DNA of 12,963 nt from Chloroflexota bacterium (GTDB taxonomy: Bacteria; Chloroflexota; UBA6077; JADZDV01): positions 1-12,963 of the forward strand of contig JADZDV010000058.1 of the NCBI GenBank assembly GCA_020850915.1, given 5' to 3'. A program made the translations under genes and the position numbers. Shown in pieces: positions 6,834 through 12,963 of the stretch (within the stretch, counting starts at the first letter, position 1; every line of letters begins with the position of its first letter). A model generated the notes under the pieces. The model saw only the letters and a program-made list of their open reading frames with translations, was not told where the DNA came from and made no database searches.

Positions 6834-7481
6834 ATGGATGTATTGAACCTCAACACTGGCATCGCAGACGCGGTAGCCCTCCTCGAAGCCGGCGACACCT
6901 CGGACAGCACGAAACGGGCGCTTCGCTCGGCGTTTCTGACACGTGCGCTTCATGCCCTCTCCGAGATGGCCCAGGATCTGGACGACGAGGCCCTCGGTCG
7001 CGCGGCCGGGGCTCGGACGAATGCCGGCGTTCTGCTGCGCGCCCTCGAGCATCCGTCAGCAGTAACGGCGCTGGAAGACGATGATCCACTGGCCCTGGCC
7101 AGGCTCCGCGGGCTGGCAGCGCGCGAGCAGGTTCTCACCGCCGAAGGGGGAACGCTGACATCGGAGCAGGTCGCCGAGCATCTCCGAATCAGTCGCCAGG
7201 CGGTGGACAAGCGGCGCCAAGCCGGCAAGTTGATCGGCCTGGACATCGGCAGGCACGGCTACGCCTATCCTGCCTGGCAGCTCGCCCCGCGCGGTACCCT
7301 GCCTGGCCTCGAGCAAGTACTCGAAGCGATGACCGTCCGAGACCCCTGGATGCAGGCGGCGTTCTTCCTGAGCGGCGACCCGCGCCTCGAAGGGAAGACT
7401 CCACTGGAACGCCTGCGCCGCGGCGACGTCGATGCCGTGCTCTTGGCCGCGCGTGGCTACGGCGAGCATGGCGGAGTTTGA
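6834..7481 (+). CDS. Xre/MbcA/ParS-type antitoxin of a RES module
   Basis: A 215-residue antitoxin and likely autorepressor. Residues about 107-136 form a helix-turn-helix ('TLTSEQVAEHLRISRQAVDK' then 'RRQAGKLIGL'). The C-terminal part ('GYAYPAWQL', 'LPGLEQVLEAM', 'PWMQAAFFLSGDPRLEGKTP', 'LERLRRGDVDAVLLAARGYG') is the DUF2384-like toxin-binding region found in antitoxins paired with RES toxins. The first 100 residues are helical, charged and less typical. Its stop overlaps the RES start by 14 nt, so the two are translationally coupled. The strong promoter at 6741-6769 and the palindrome just after it fit an autoregulated operon. Confidence 0.85.
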   Translation: MDVLNLNTGIADAVALLEAGDTSDSTKRALRSAFLTRALHALSEMAQDLDDEALGRAAGARTNAGVLLRALEHPSAVTALEDDDPLALARLRGLAAREQVLTAEGGTLTSEQVAEHLRISRQAVDKRRQAGKLIGLDIGRHGYAYPAWQLAPRGTLPGLEQVLEAMTVRDPWMQAAFFLSGDPRLEGKTPLERLRRGDVDAVLLAARGYGEHGGV

Positions 7482-8091
7482 GGCAGGCGCCCGTCCCGGC
7501 CCCCATCCGGAGCCCTCTCCAGACCTCGCCAGCCAGCCGCTTCCCTTGCGAGTCCTGAAAGCGACTACCGCCCTGTACCGGCTCCACCCACTCCGGTACG
7601 AAGACCAACCCCTGTACTTTGGTCAAGGGCTCGAGAACCGATTCGCGGCCCCGGCGGGCGAATTCGGCGTGCTGTACGCGGGCGACTCACCGCACTGCGC
7701 CTTCGTCGGGACGTTCGGCCGCCAGCTCGGCATCAGACTCGTTCGGGAGCCGGTGCTTCAGGAGTACTGCCTGACAGATGTCCATCTCCTGGCGGAGCTT
7801 CGCCTCGTAGACCTCACGGGAGCCCGCCTCCGGAGCATCGACGCGGATGCCCGTCTCCCCCATGGCAGCTACCCCGTGACCCAGCGCTGGTCACTGACCC
7901 TCTGGCAACATCCCGATCAACCAGACGGATTGTGCTGGCATTCGCGGCTGGACGACGATCGCCTCTCCTTCGGCATCTTCGACCGCGCCAGCGAAAAACT
8001 CGTCCCTGCCTGCCAGGGCAGCCTCATGCTACCCAAACACCCGGCGCTTCTCCGAGAAATTCTGGAAAGCTACGAATTCGGGCTGCTTTAG
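7468..8091 (+). CDS. RES-domain toxin (NAD+-degrading family), Glu replaced by Gly
   Basis: A 207-residue RES protein; characterised RES toxins break down cellular NAD+ by phosphorolysis or hydrolysis. Recognisable elements are 'ALYRLHP' with the first Arg (R38), 'NRFAAP' (R58), 'GEFGVLYAGDSPHCAFVGTF' with Tyr70, and 'WHSRLDDDRLSFGIFDR' with the conserved Ser159. The family-defining Glu, normally in the A-x-x-E-T/V step right after the Tyr strand, is Gly81 here (GGG, 7708-7710). One A-to-G change would explain it, and loss of activity is likely. ATG 7468 overlaps the antitoxin gene by 14 nt and has GGCGAG just before it. A degenerate copy of the 3' end of a RES gene lies at 8837-8966. Confidence 0.85.
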   Translation: MAEFEAGARPGPHPEPSPDLASQPLPLRVLKATTALYRLHPLRYEDQPLYFGQGLENRFAAPAGEFGVLYAGDSPHCAFVGTFGRQLGIRLVREPVLQEYCLTDVHLLAELRLVDLTGARLRSIDADARLPHGSYPVTQRWSLTLWQHPDQPDGLCWHSRLDDDRLSFGIFDRASEKLVPACQGSLMLPKHPALLREILESYEFGLL

Positions 8092-8117
8092 CGCGTCTTG
8101 TGCACCTTGCGGGGCTG

Positions 8118-8141
8118 GGGACGTATGGTGAAGTACGTCCC
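8118..8141. terminator. Hairpin between convergent RES and MazF genes
   Basis: GGGACGTA (8118-8125) and TACGTCCC (8134-8141) form a perfect 8-bp stem with an 8-nt loop. It lies in the gap between the stop codons of the two convergent genes, where a bidirectional terminator would be expected. No clear T-tract follows on either strand. Confidence 0.45.
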
Positions 8142-8188
8142 GACGAGACCCTTGGCCACGCGGCCTTTCCAAGCTCGCGTCTGCCCAG

Positions 8189-8527
8189 TCAGAGCTCCAC
8201 CGCCTGAGCGAGCCGCCTGCTGACTTCTGCCAGATCGTGAGCCGTCAGAGCGCCAATGTGATAGATCACCCGCGCGGGATCCATGGTGAACAAAACCGGC
8301 TTGAGTGCTGATGGATACCGAAGCCCGGCCGCCGGCCAGTCTCTCAGTACGTAGTCGAGAGGCCCCGTCGCCTTGGCTACCTGAGAAGTAATCGCGGCCA
8401 GTATGATGTCTGGCTCGGTACTGTGATAGAGCGAGCCGCTGACGACGACAGCGGGGCGAACCTTTGTCGTGCTCAGATCGCTGAAGGGAAATGGAACCAG
8501 TACAAGCTCACCCCGTGGGAACGTCAT
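8189..8527 (-). CDS. MazF/PemK-family toxin
   Basis: A 112-residue protein of the MazF/PemK type, an mRNA-cleaving endoribonuclease family with an SH3-like fold. It opens with 'PRGELVLVPFPFSDLSTTKV' and 'RPAVVVSG', the classical N-terminal strands with the conserved 'D...K.RPAVV' segment. It continues with 'DIILAAITSQV', the region carrying the conserved Ser/Thr, and 'PSALKPVLFTMDPARV', which matches the family's 'L...S.vr...l.t.d' part. The frame is open upstream to 8638, but ATG 8527 is the start expected from the family and overlaps the antitoxin gene by 20 nt, a usual coupling for such pairs. The module runs opposite to the RES operon. Confidence 0.85.
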   Translation of the reverse strand: MTFPRGELVLVPFPFSDLSTTKVRPAVVVSGSLYHSTEPDIILAAITSQVAKATGPLDYVLRDWPAAGLRYPSALKPVLFTMDPARVIYHIGALTAHDLAEVSRRLAQAVEL

Positions 8528-8780
8528 GGATCTCGCGCCAGTTATCGTAACGGGCGTCCTCGTCGTTGTCCCAGACACGGGCCAGAGCCTCCTCAGATGC
8601 GAACGACCACGCCTGCCGCTCGGCCTGAGCGTCAACAAGCTCGGTCACGTGAAAGAGAATATCCAGCGCTCGTTCGATAATCTCGTCTTCGCTGACTCGT
8701 CCGGCCTGCGCGAGTCGGCGCATCCGCTCAGCCCGCTCCGCGGATAGTCGAATGCGCCGTTCTACCAGGGTATCAGTCAT
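8508..8780 (-). CDS. Ribbon-helix-helix-like antitoxin of the MazF module
   Basis: A 90-residue protein directly upstream of, and overlapping, the mazF-like gene. The N-terminal half ('RRIRLSAERAERMRRLAQAG' then 'RVSEDEIIERALDILF') has a strand-helix-helix pattern like CopG-type ribbon-helix-helix DNA-binding domains. The acidic C-terminus ('EEALARVWDNDEDARYDNWR') is a typical toxin-binding tail. ATG 8780 has only a weak GGGG-like ribosome site. A CATAAT -10 box lies at 8823-8818 on the minus strand; the -35 would fall inside the RES remnant, and no good match is seen there. The role comes from context and overlap; I cannot assign the exact antitoxin family. Confidence 0.7.
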   Translation of the reverse strand: MTDTLVERRIRLSAERAERMRRLAQAGRVSEDEIIERALDILFHVTELVDAQAERQAWSFASEEALARVWDNDEDARYDNWREIHDVPTG

Positions 8781-8836
8781 CTTGGAGCCCCGTTTCTACT
8801 TCGCCTCAGCCCGAAACATTATGCCGCAAGGGTGCG

Positions 8837-8966
8837 CGTCTCCTTTAGGATCTTCGACCGCGCCGGCGAAAAGCTCGTCCCTGCCTGCCAGGGCAGCCTT
8901 ACGCTGCCCAAACATCCGGCGCTTCTTTGAGAGATCCCGGGAAGCTACGAATTCGCTCTGCTCCAG
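8837..8966 (+). pseudogene. Remnant of a second RES toxin gene (3' end only)
   Basis: This segment repeats the last ~130 bp of the RES gene at 7960-8091. Over the 117 bp from 8850 to 8966 I count 101 identities (about 86%); 14 of the 16 differences are transitions. It would encode 'IFDRAGEKLVPACQGSLTLP' followed by 'KHPALL', but is broken three ways: a 2-nt deletion near 8840-8849, a CGA-to-TGA stop, and TAG changed to CAG at the former stop. Similarity stops at both ends (before about 8837 and after 8966). It is in the same orientation as the intact RES gene, so the MazF module sits between direct repeats. Confidence 0.85.
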
Positions 8967-8967
8967 T

Positions 8968-9003
8968 CCCCCGCACCCCGGCGGCTGTGGGATACCGCAT
9001 CAT
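8968..9003 (-). pseudogene. 5' stub of an AbiEii-type toxin gene
   Basis: Directly after the AbiEi gene, with a 4-nt ATGA overlap, the minus strand reads 'MMRYPTAAGVRG'. This resembles the opening of many AbiEii nucleotidyltransferase toxins (M-x-R-Y-x-T-x-A-A-x-R). After this point the sequence is the antisense of the RES remnant, and the frame ends in TAA about 22 codons later. I read it as an AbiEii gene cut after about 12 codons. The match is short, so confidence is moderate; the ATGA overlap with AbiEi is the stronger argument. Confidence 0.5.
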
Positions 9004-9650
9004 GACGTCGCTCCCGGCTGGTGCGTCGCGAGGGCACGTTCGACGAGGCTCGCCACCCGCTTACCGCGCGCCCGTGCGCTGATAAGCAACTTTTGCACGT
9101 CGATCCAGCCGCGACGGATGGCCTGCGCAATGGCCAGCTCAATCTGCTCGGGCTGGGTGCCGGCCTCGGCCGCGTCGAGGACGGTCCGCTCCGGAGAAGT
9201 GAGACGGATACCCTCGCGGCTGCGCACTTCGCCATCAGCCCAGCGGCGCGCGCTCGTATGGACCACAACGCCCAGTGGCGGCCTGTTCGCGAGGGAGCGC
9301 CGGGCGCGCGGGACGGTGAGGTGAACCGCGTCCGGAACGACGTCACTCAGATCCCAGAGGTCGAGGGCGCTCTCGTGGGAGACCACGGAGATATCCTTGC
9401 CGACAGCAAGCCACGCGGCGGCAACGTGCTCGCGGGGCGAGAACGGATAATCTCGGAAGCGGTAGACGCCACGGTACACACGCTGGAACGTGCCTCGCTT
9501 GACGTGATACGTCAGCATGTCGGGCGCGTAGCCGCAGCGGGCCGCCTGGTTCGTGGTGAAATACCCGTCCTGCTCACTGGCAACATCGAAGAGCGCCTGG
9601 CGGTTGGGTCCTCGCCCTGTCACGTCTTTCAATACCTGGAACTTTCCCAA
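9000..9650 (-). CDS. AbiEi-family antitoxin (type IV TA), partner toxin lost
   Basis: A protein of up to 216 residues with the AbiEi layout. An N-terminal winged helix ('FDVASEQDGYFTTNQAARCG' then 'YAPDMLTYHVKRGTFQRVYR' and 'GVYRFRDYP') is followed by the C-terminal domain ('VSHESALDLWDLSDVVPDAV', 'HLTVPRARRS', 'TSPERTVLDAAEAGTQPEQI'). AbiEi proteins repress their own operon and counteract the AbiEii nucleotidyltransferase toxin, giving phage abortive infection in some systems. Only a stub of a possible abiEii remains here. The frame begins at TTG 9650; GTG 9623 or TTG 9632 are equally possible, as no ribosome site decides. A TATCAT box (9668-9663, minus) lies just upstream without a clear -35. 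Confidence 0.8.
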   Translation of the reverse strand: MGKFQVLKDVTGRGPNRQALFDVASEQDGYFTTNQAARCGYAPDMLTYHVKRGTFQRVYRGVYRFRDYPFSPREHVAAAWLAVGKDISVVSHESALDLWDLSDVVPDAVHLTVPRARRSLANRPPLGVVVHTSARRWADGEVRSREGIRLTSPERTVLDAAEAGTQPEQIELAIAQAIRRGWIDVQKLLISARARGKRVASLVERALATHQPGATS

Positions 9651-9714
9651 TTAATCGAAGACATGATACGTCGCGTGGACGGACTCGCGCCATGGGGAGC
9701 CTCACCGTGCCCGA

Positions 9715-10647
9715 TTATCCCGCTCTGACCGGCATCACGCGCTCGGCGTTGTCCCAGGCGATCTGGCGCGCCACGGCGGGGTCGAGCTGGCCGAGCAGGG
9801 CGCGGTAGTAGGCCACCATCCGAGTCACGTAGTCAAGGTCGTAGTGGTCCGGCGCAAAGAGGTCGAGGCCGGTCAGGAACCGATCGGCGTGATCCTGGAG
9901 CAGGCTGCGCCAGACCGGCATGAGCATTCCGTTGGACTGGAGGAGGACGGTACCGGGACCGATCCAGGGCGTCCGCGCCGAGAGGTCGGCCAGCAGGTTC
10001 GCGTTGCGCTCCAGGACGCCGCGCACGACCTCCGGCGGGCCGTGGCCCGCGTGCGCCCAGACGAACGTCGATCCCGGCGCCGCCTGCACCGCCCGCTCCA
10101 GCTCGTCGGCGAAGGACCATTCTTCGTGCACGGTGATGGGCGCTCCGTACTGGCCGGCCAGGCGGTACGCCGCGACCAGGCGCGGGTCGCCGGCCGGCAC
10201 GCTGGTCGCCGGACGCACGGTGCCGCCGGCCAGGCGGAAGGCAGAGTGGCGCAGGATCACCTCGCCCAGCCCGCGCACGTAGCCGCCCGCCAGGAGCTGC
10301 TCCAGGCCCTGGGGATTGAGGTAGGAAGAGCCGGGCGAGACGGTGTCCAGGTAGCTCTCGGCCAGAAACGGCACCAGCCGGCTCGGAAACCGCTCCCATG
10401 CGCCGGTGGCCATCGGCCAGGGGCGACCGAAGACGACCGCTGCTTGCACCCCGGCCGCATCGTAGAGCGCGATCAGGTCGTCCGCCGAGATGGCGAGCGA
10501 TTCGTCCAGGTGGGCGTGCGCGTCGAAGAGCGGCCCGTCGTACGCCGAGTCTGCGCACACGGTATGGCCCGGCCAGCCGGCGACCAGCGCGGCGGCGCCA
10601 ACCGCGCCCGCTCGCAGCACCGTCCGTCGCCCGACTCGTCGCGCCAC
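9715..10647 (-). CDS. Tat-exported amidohydrolase (amidohydrolase family 2 type)
   Basis: A metal-dependent TIM-barrel hydrolase of about 310 residues. The N-terminus has a twin-arginine signal ('RRVGRRTVLRAGAVGAAAL'), so the product is exported. Metal-ligand motifs are in the expected order: 'FDAHAHLDES' (HxH, about H44/H46), 'APITVHEEW' (His174), 'WAHAGHG' (His199) and 'TGLDLFAP' (Asp262). The barrel is close to the family's usual size. Related proteins hydrolyse or decarboxylate small cyclic or aromatic compounds; the substrate is unknown. The frame is open up to GTG 10722, but GTG 10647 gives a normal Tat n-region and has GGGGA 8 nt upstream, so it is preferred. It is divergent from the P-type ATPase gene. 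Confidence 0.8.
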   Translation of the reverse strand: MARRVGRRTVLRAGAVGAAALVAGWPGHTVCADSAYDGPLFDAHAHLDESLAISADDLIALYDAAGVQAAVVFGRPWPMATGAWERFPSRLVPFLAESYLDTVSPGSSYLNPQGLEQLLAGGYVRGLGEVILRHSAFRLAGGTVRPATSVPAGDPRLVAAYRLAGQYGAPITVHEEWSFADELERAVQAAPGSTFVWAHAGHGPPEVVRGVLERNANLLADLSARTPWIGPGTVLLQSNGMLMPVWRSLLQDHADRFLTGLDLFAPDHYDLDYVTRMVAYYRALLGQLDPAVARQIAWDNAERVMPVRAG

Positions 10648-10726
10648 GCTCCCGATCCCCTGCGCCGAGATCGACCCATCGTCGCACCCAGCGACCGGCT
10701 CACGCCAGTCCCCGCGCGCCACGCGC

Positions 10727-10732
10727 TACAGT
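10727..10732 (+). promoter_or_regulatory. -10-like box close to the ATPase start codon
   Basis: TACAGT (4/6 to TATAAT) lies 7 nt before the GTG at 10740, and no ribosome site is visible between them. This fits a leaderless transcript. No -35 match is seen 17 bp upstream. Confidence 0.25.
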
Positions 10733-10739
10733 ACGAGCC

Positions 10740-12963
10740 GTGACCTCCATCGACGACATCCGCCCTCTGGCGCTTTCCGCCAGGCCAACCGGGCTGGCGA
10801 CGTCCGAGGCGGAGGCCCGTCTTCGCCGAGACGGTCCCAACGTCTTGCCTGTCGCGCCGTCGCCGCCCGCCTGGCGCCTGCTCATCGGGCAGATGGTCCA
10901 CTTCTTCGCCGTGATGCTCTGGGTTGCAGGCGTCCTGGCGTTCATCGCGGGCATGCCAGAGCTCGGCATCGCGATCTTCGTCATCATCATCCTGAACGGC
11001 CTGTTCTCCTTTGCCCAGGAGCACCGGGCCGAGCGCGCGGCCGCTCGGCTGCGCGATCTCCTGCCCCGCCGCGCGGTCGTCCTGCGCGACGGCTCGCCCC
11101 GCGACGTGGACGCTGCCGAGCTCGTCGTCGGCGACGTCGTTCTCCTGGCGGCCGGCGATCGGATCTCCGCCGATCTCTCGCTGCTCGAAGCGCACGCGCT
11201 GGCCGTTAATACGTCGATGCTGACGGGCGAGAGTGTGCCCGTGACGCTGGAAGCGGGGGCCGATCTGTACGCCGGCACGTTCGTCGTGGAAGGAGAAGGA
11301 ACCGCGGCCGTCACGGCCGTTGGCAAGGCGACCCGCCTCGCCAGCATCGCGCGTCTGGCGCAGGCAAGCCGCCGCCCACCCAGTCCGCTCGCCCGCGAGC
11401 TCACGGCGCTCGTCCGCAAGATCGCCCTCATCGCGCTCGGCGTCGGCGCGACCTTCTACGCGATCGCCCTCCTGCTCAAGCTGCCGCCCGGCGACGGCCT
11501 CCTGTTCGCGATCGGCGTCACCGTGGCGCTCGTACCAGAAGGGTTGCTCCCCACCGTGACCCTCTCGCTGGCGATGGGCGCCCAGCGCATAGCCAGGCAG
11601 CGGGCGCTCGTCCGCCGGCTCGAATCCGTCGAGACGCTCGGCTCCACCACGTTCATCTGCACGGACAAGACCGGCACGCTGACCTGCAACGAGATGACGG
11701 TCGTCCAGGTCTGGACGCCCGCCGGCTGGGCGAAGATCGACGGCACTGGCTACGAGCCGAACGGCCAGGTCACGGCGGATGGTCCCGCCTCCGCGGCCCT
11801 CGACGAGCTTGCCCTTGCCGCGGCCCGCTGCTCGACCGGTCGGATCGTCCTCCAGGAGGGCTGTTGGGTCTCGCAGGGCGATCCGATGGAGGCGGCGATC
11901 GACGCCCTGGCCCGCCGAGTCGGCCACGATCCGATCGCGGACGAGCAGGCCCGGCCCGCCGTTCGTCGTTTCCCGTTCGACCCGCGCCGCCGAAGGATGT
12001 CCGTTCTCGTGGGGGGACGCGTCTTCACCAAGGGCGCGCCGGACGCCGTGCTTCCACGCTGCCGGGACGTCGCCGGTGCCCACGAGGCGCTCGAGTCTCT
12101 GGCCGAGCGGGGCCTGCGTGTGATCGCCGTGGCCACGCGCGACGCCAGCGCGCTGCCCCCGGGCGCGACGACGGAGGAGGCGGAAAGCAACCTCGAGCTG
12201 CTGGGCCTCATCGGGCTGGAAGACCCGCCCCGGCCGCACTCTGCGAGCGCCGTGGCCGCCTGCCGGCAGGTCGGCATTCGGGTGGCCATGATCACCGGCG
12301 ACCACCCCTCGACGGCCCGCGCCATCGCGCGCGAGATCGGCCTGCTCGGACCGGATGCGCTGGTGCTGGAGGGCAAGGACCTGCCAGTTGACGAGGCCGA
12401 GCTCGGCGCCCTGGTCGACCGGGACGGCACGGTCGTCAGCCGCGTCACGCCGGAGGACAAGCTGCGCCTCGCCCGCGCACTGCGCGCACGCGGCCACGTC
12501 GTGGCGATGACCGGCGACGGCGTGAACGACGGCCCGGCCCTCCAGGAGGCTGACATCGGCGTGGCGATGGGCCGCTCCGGCACGGACGTGGCCCGCGAAG
12601 CCAGCGACCTCGTCCTGCTGGACGACGACTTCGCCACCATCGTGACCGCCGTGGAGCAGGGCCGTGCCACCTTCTTCAATATCCGTCGCTTTCTGACCTA
12701 CCACCTCACGGACAACGTGGCGGAGCTGACCCCGTTCGCCGTCTGGGCGCTCTCGGCCGGCCACTTCCCGCTCGCCCTCGGCGTCCTCCAGGTGCTCTGT
12801 CTCGACGTCGGAACCGACCAGTTGCCCGCCCTCGCCCTCGGCACGGAGCGGCCCAGCAATTCGGTGCTCAAGCAGCCGCCCACCGGCAAGCACCTGGTGG
12901 ACGGCGAGATGTTCCGCCGCGTCTTCCTCGTCCTGGGGCCGGTTGAGGCGCTGGTGGAGATGC
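10740..12963 (+). CDS. P2-type (Na+,K+-ATPase-like) cation P-type ATPase, C-terminus cut by window edge
   Basis: 741 codons are visible; the gene runs off the right edge in the C-terminal membrane region. Order: N-terminal cation ATPase domain (about 1-45), TM1-2, actuator domain with 'TSMLTGESVP' (TGES about 162-165), TM3-4 with 'ALVPEGLLPTVTL' (E267), phosphorylation motif 'CTDKTGTLT' (D309), nucleotide site 'FTKGAPD' (about 429-435), 'MITGDHPSTA' and hinge 'MTGDGVNDGPAL' (about 590-601), then TM5 'YHLTDNVAELTPF' and TM6 'LCLDVGTDQLPALALG'. TM5-TM6 follow animal Na+,K+-ATPase closely: N659, E662, D689 and D693 match the cation-coordinating Asn/Glu/Asp/Asp, while the usual Ser before that Asn is Asp658. 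The transported ion is not certain. GTG 10740 has no ribosome site. Confidence 0.9.
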   Translation, partial: MTSIDDIRPLALSARPTGLATSEAEARLRRDGPNVLPVAPSPPAWRLLIGQMVHFFAVMLWVAGVLAFIAGMPELGIAIFVIIILNGLFSFAQEHRAERAAARLRDLLPRRAVVLRDGSPRDVDAAELVVGDVVLLAAGDRISADLSLLEAHALAVNTSMLTGESVPVTLEAGADLYAGTFVVEGEGTAAVTAVGKATRLASIARLAQASRRPPSPLARELTALVRKIALIALGVGATFYAIALLLKLPPGDGLLFAIGVTVALVPEGLLPTVTLSLAMGAQRIARQRALVRRLESVETLGSTTFICTDKTGTLTCNEMTVVQVWTPAGWAKIDGTGYEPNGQVTADGPASAALDELALAAARCSTGRIVLQEGCWVSQGDPMEAAIDALARRVGHDPIADEQARPAVRRFPFDPRRRRMSVLVGGRVFTKGAPDAVLPRCRDVAGAHEALESLAERGLRVIAVATRDASALPPGATTEEAESNLELLGLIGLEDPPRPHSASAVAACRQVGIRVAMITGDHPSTARAIAREIGLLGPDALVLEGKDLPVDEAELGALVDRDGTVVSRVTPEDKLRLARALRARGHVVAMTGDGVNDGPALQEADIGVAMGRSGTDVAREASDLVLLDDDFATIVTAVEQGRATFFNIRRFLTYHLTDNVAELTPFAVWALSAGHFPLALGVLQVLCLDVGTDQLPALALGTERPSNSVLKQPPTGKHLVDGEMFRRVFLVLGPVEALVEM

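Noticed and set aside
8837..8966. The direct repeats as attL/attR of an integrated element.
   Set aside because: There is no integrase, and the repeats are about 130 bp at only 86% identity and lie inside coding sequence. A duplicated RES gene end explains them better.
8752..9324. A 190-codon plus-strand frame across the RES remnant and AbiEi.
   Set aside because: It does not follow the RES frame and has no domain pattern. The RES remnant itself is broken by a 2-nt deletion and a TGA.
10473..12893. An 806-codon open frame on the minus strand opposite the ATPase gene.
   Set aside because: It mirrors the clear P-type ATPase frame and overlaps the amidohydrolase. It is rich in Arg, Gly, Asp and His, with no domain pattern, as expected for antisense of GC-rich coding DNA.

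Overview
This is a GC-rich, gene-dense bacterial window. The protein types suggest a Chloroflexota (Thermomicrobia-like) genome: a Fsr-type MFS protein, a Tat-exported GH30 enzyme, a DsrE/SaoD-like protein, AbiEi, RES/Xre, and GTG/TTG starts. That assignment is inference only; there is no rRNA or other marker gene in the window.

Layout. Left edge (minus): the 5' end of a D-2-hydroxyacid dehydrogenase gene, leaving the window. 528-2162 (minus): an intact Tat-exported GH30 glycosidase, with a good sigma70-type promoter facing left and a second one facing right into a broken TRAP solute-receptor gene (2402-3354). 3387-4202 (minus): a Fsr-like MFS transporter gene that seems to have lost the part encoding TM2-TM6. 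A 49-bp heptanucleotide repeat separates it from a DsrE/SaoD-like gene (4329-4733), which is followed by a strong hairpin and an intact DMT/EamA exporter gene (about 4890-5828).

5895-9650 is a toxin-antitoxin (TA) island. It holds DUF433/DUF5615 (PIN-like), Xre/RES, an inverted antitoxin/MazF pair, and an AbiEi antitoxin whose AbiEii toxin gene appears cut off after about 12 codons. The MazF module lies between two copies of the 3' end of a RES gene: one is the intact gene and the other is a degenerate remnant, in direct orientation. The remnant abuts the AbiEii stub. The simplest reading is repeated insertion and replacement of TA modules at one site. The intact-length RES toxin has Gly where the family-defining Glu is expected.

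Right of the island are a Tat-exported amidohydrolase (minus) and, divergently, a P-type cation ATPase running off the right edge. Its membrane cation-site motifs resemble the P2C (Na+,K+-ATPase) class.

I found no clearly new system. The most interesting structures are the layered TA island (RES tail repeats around MazF, AbiEii truncated at the same junction, RES Glu to Gly), the ATPase ion-site residues, and two neighbouring genes that both carry large internal deletions. No rRNA, tRNA, CRISPR array, transposase or integrase was seen. No gene-free stretch exceeds 300 bases; the longest gap (263-527) shows nothing firm.
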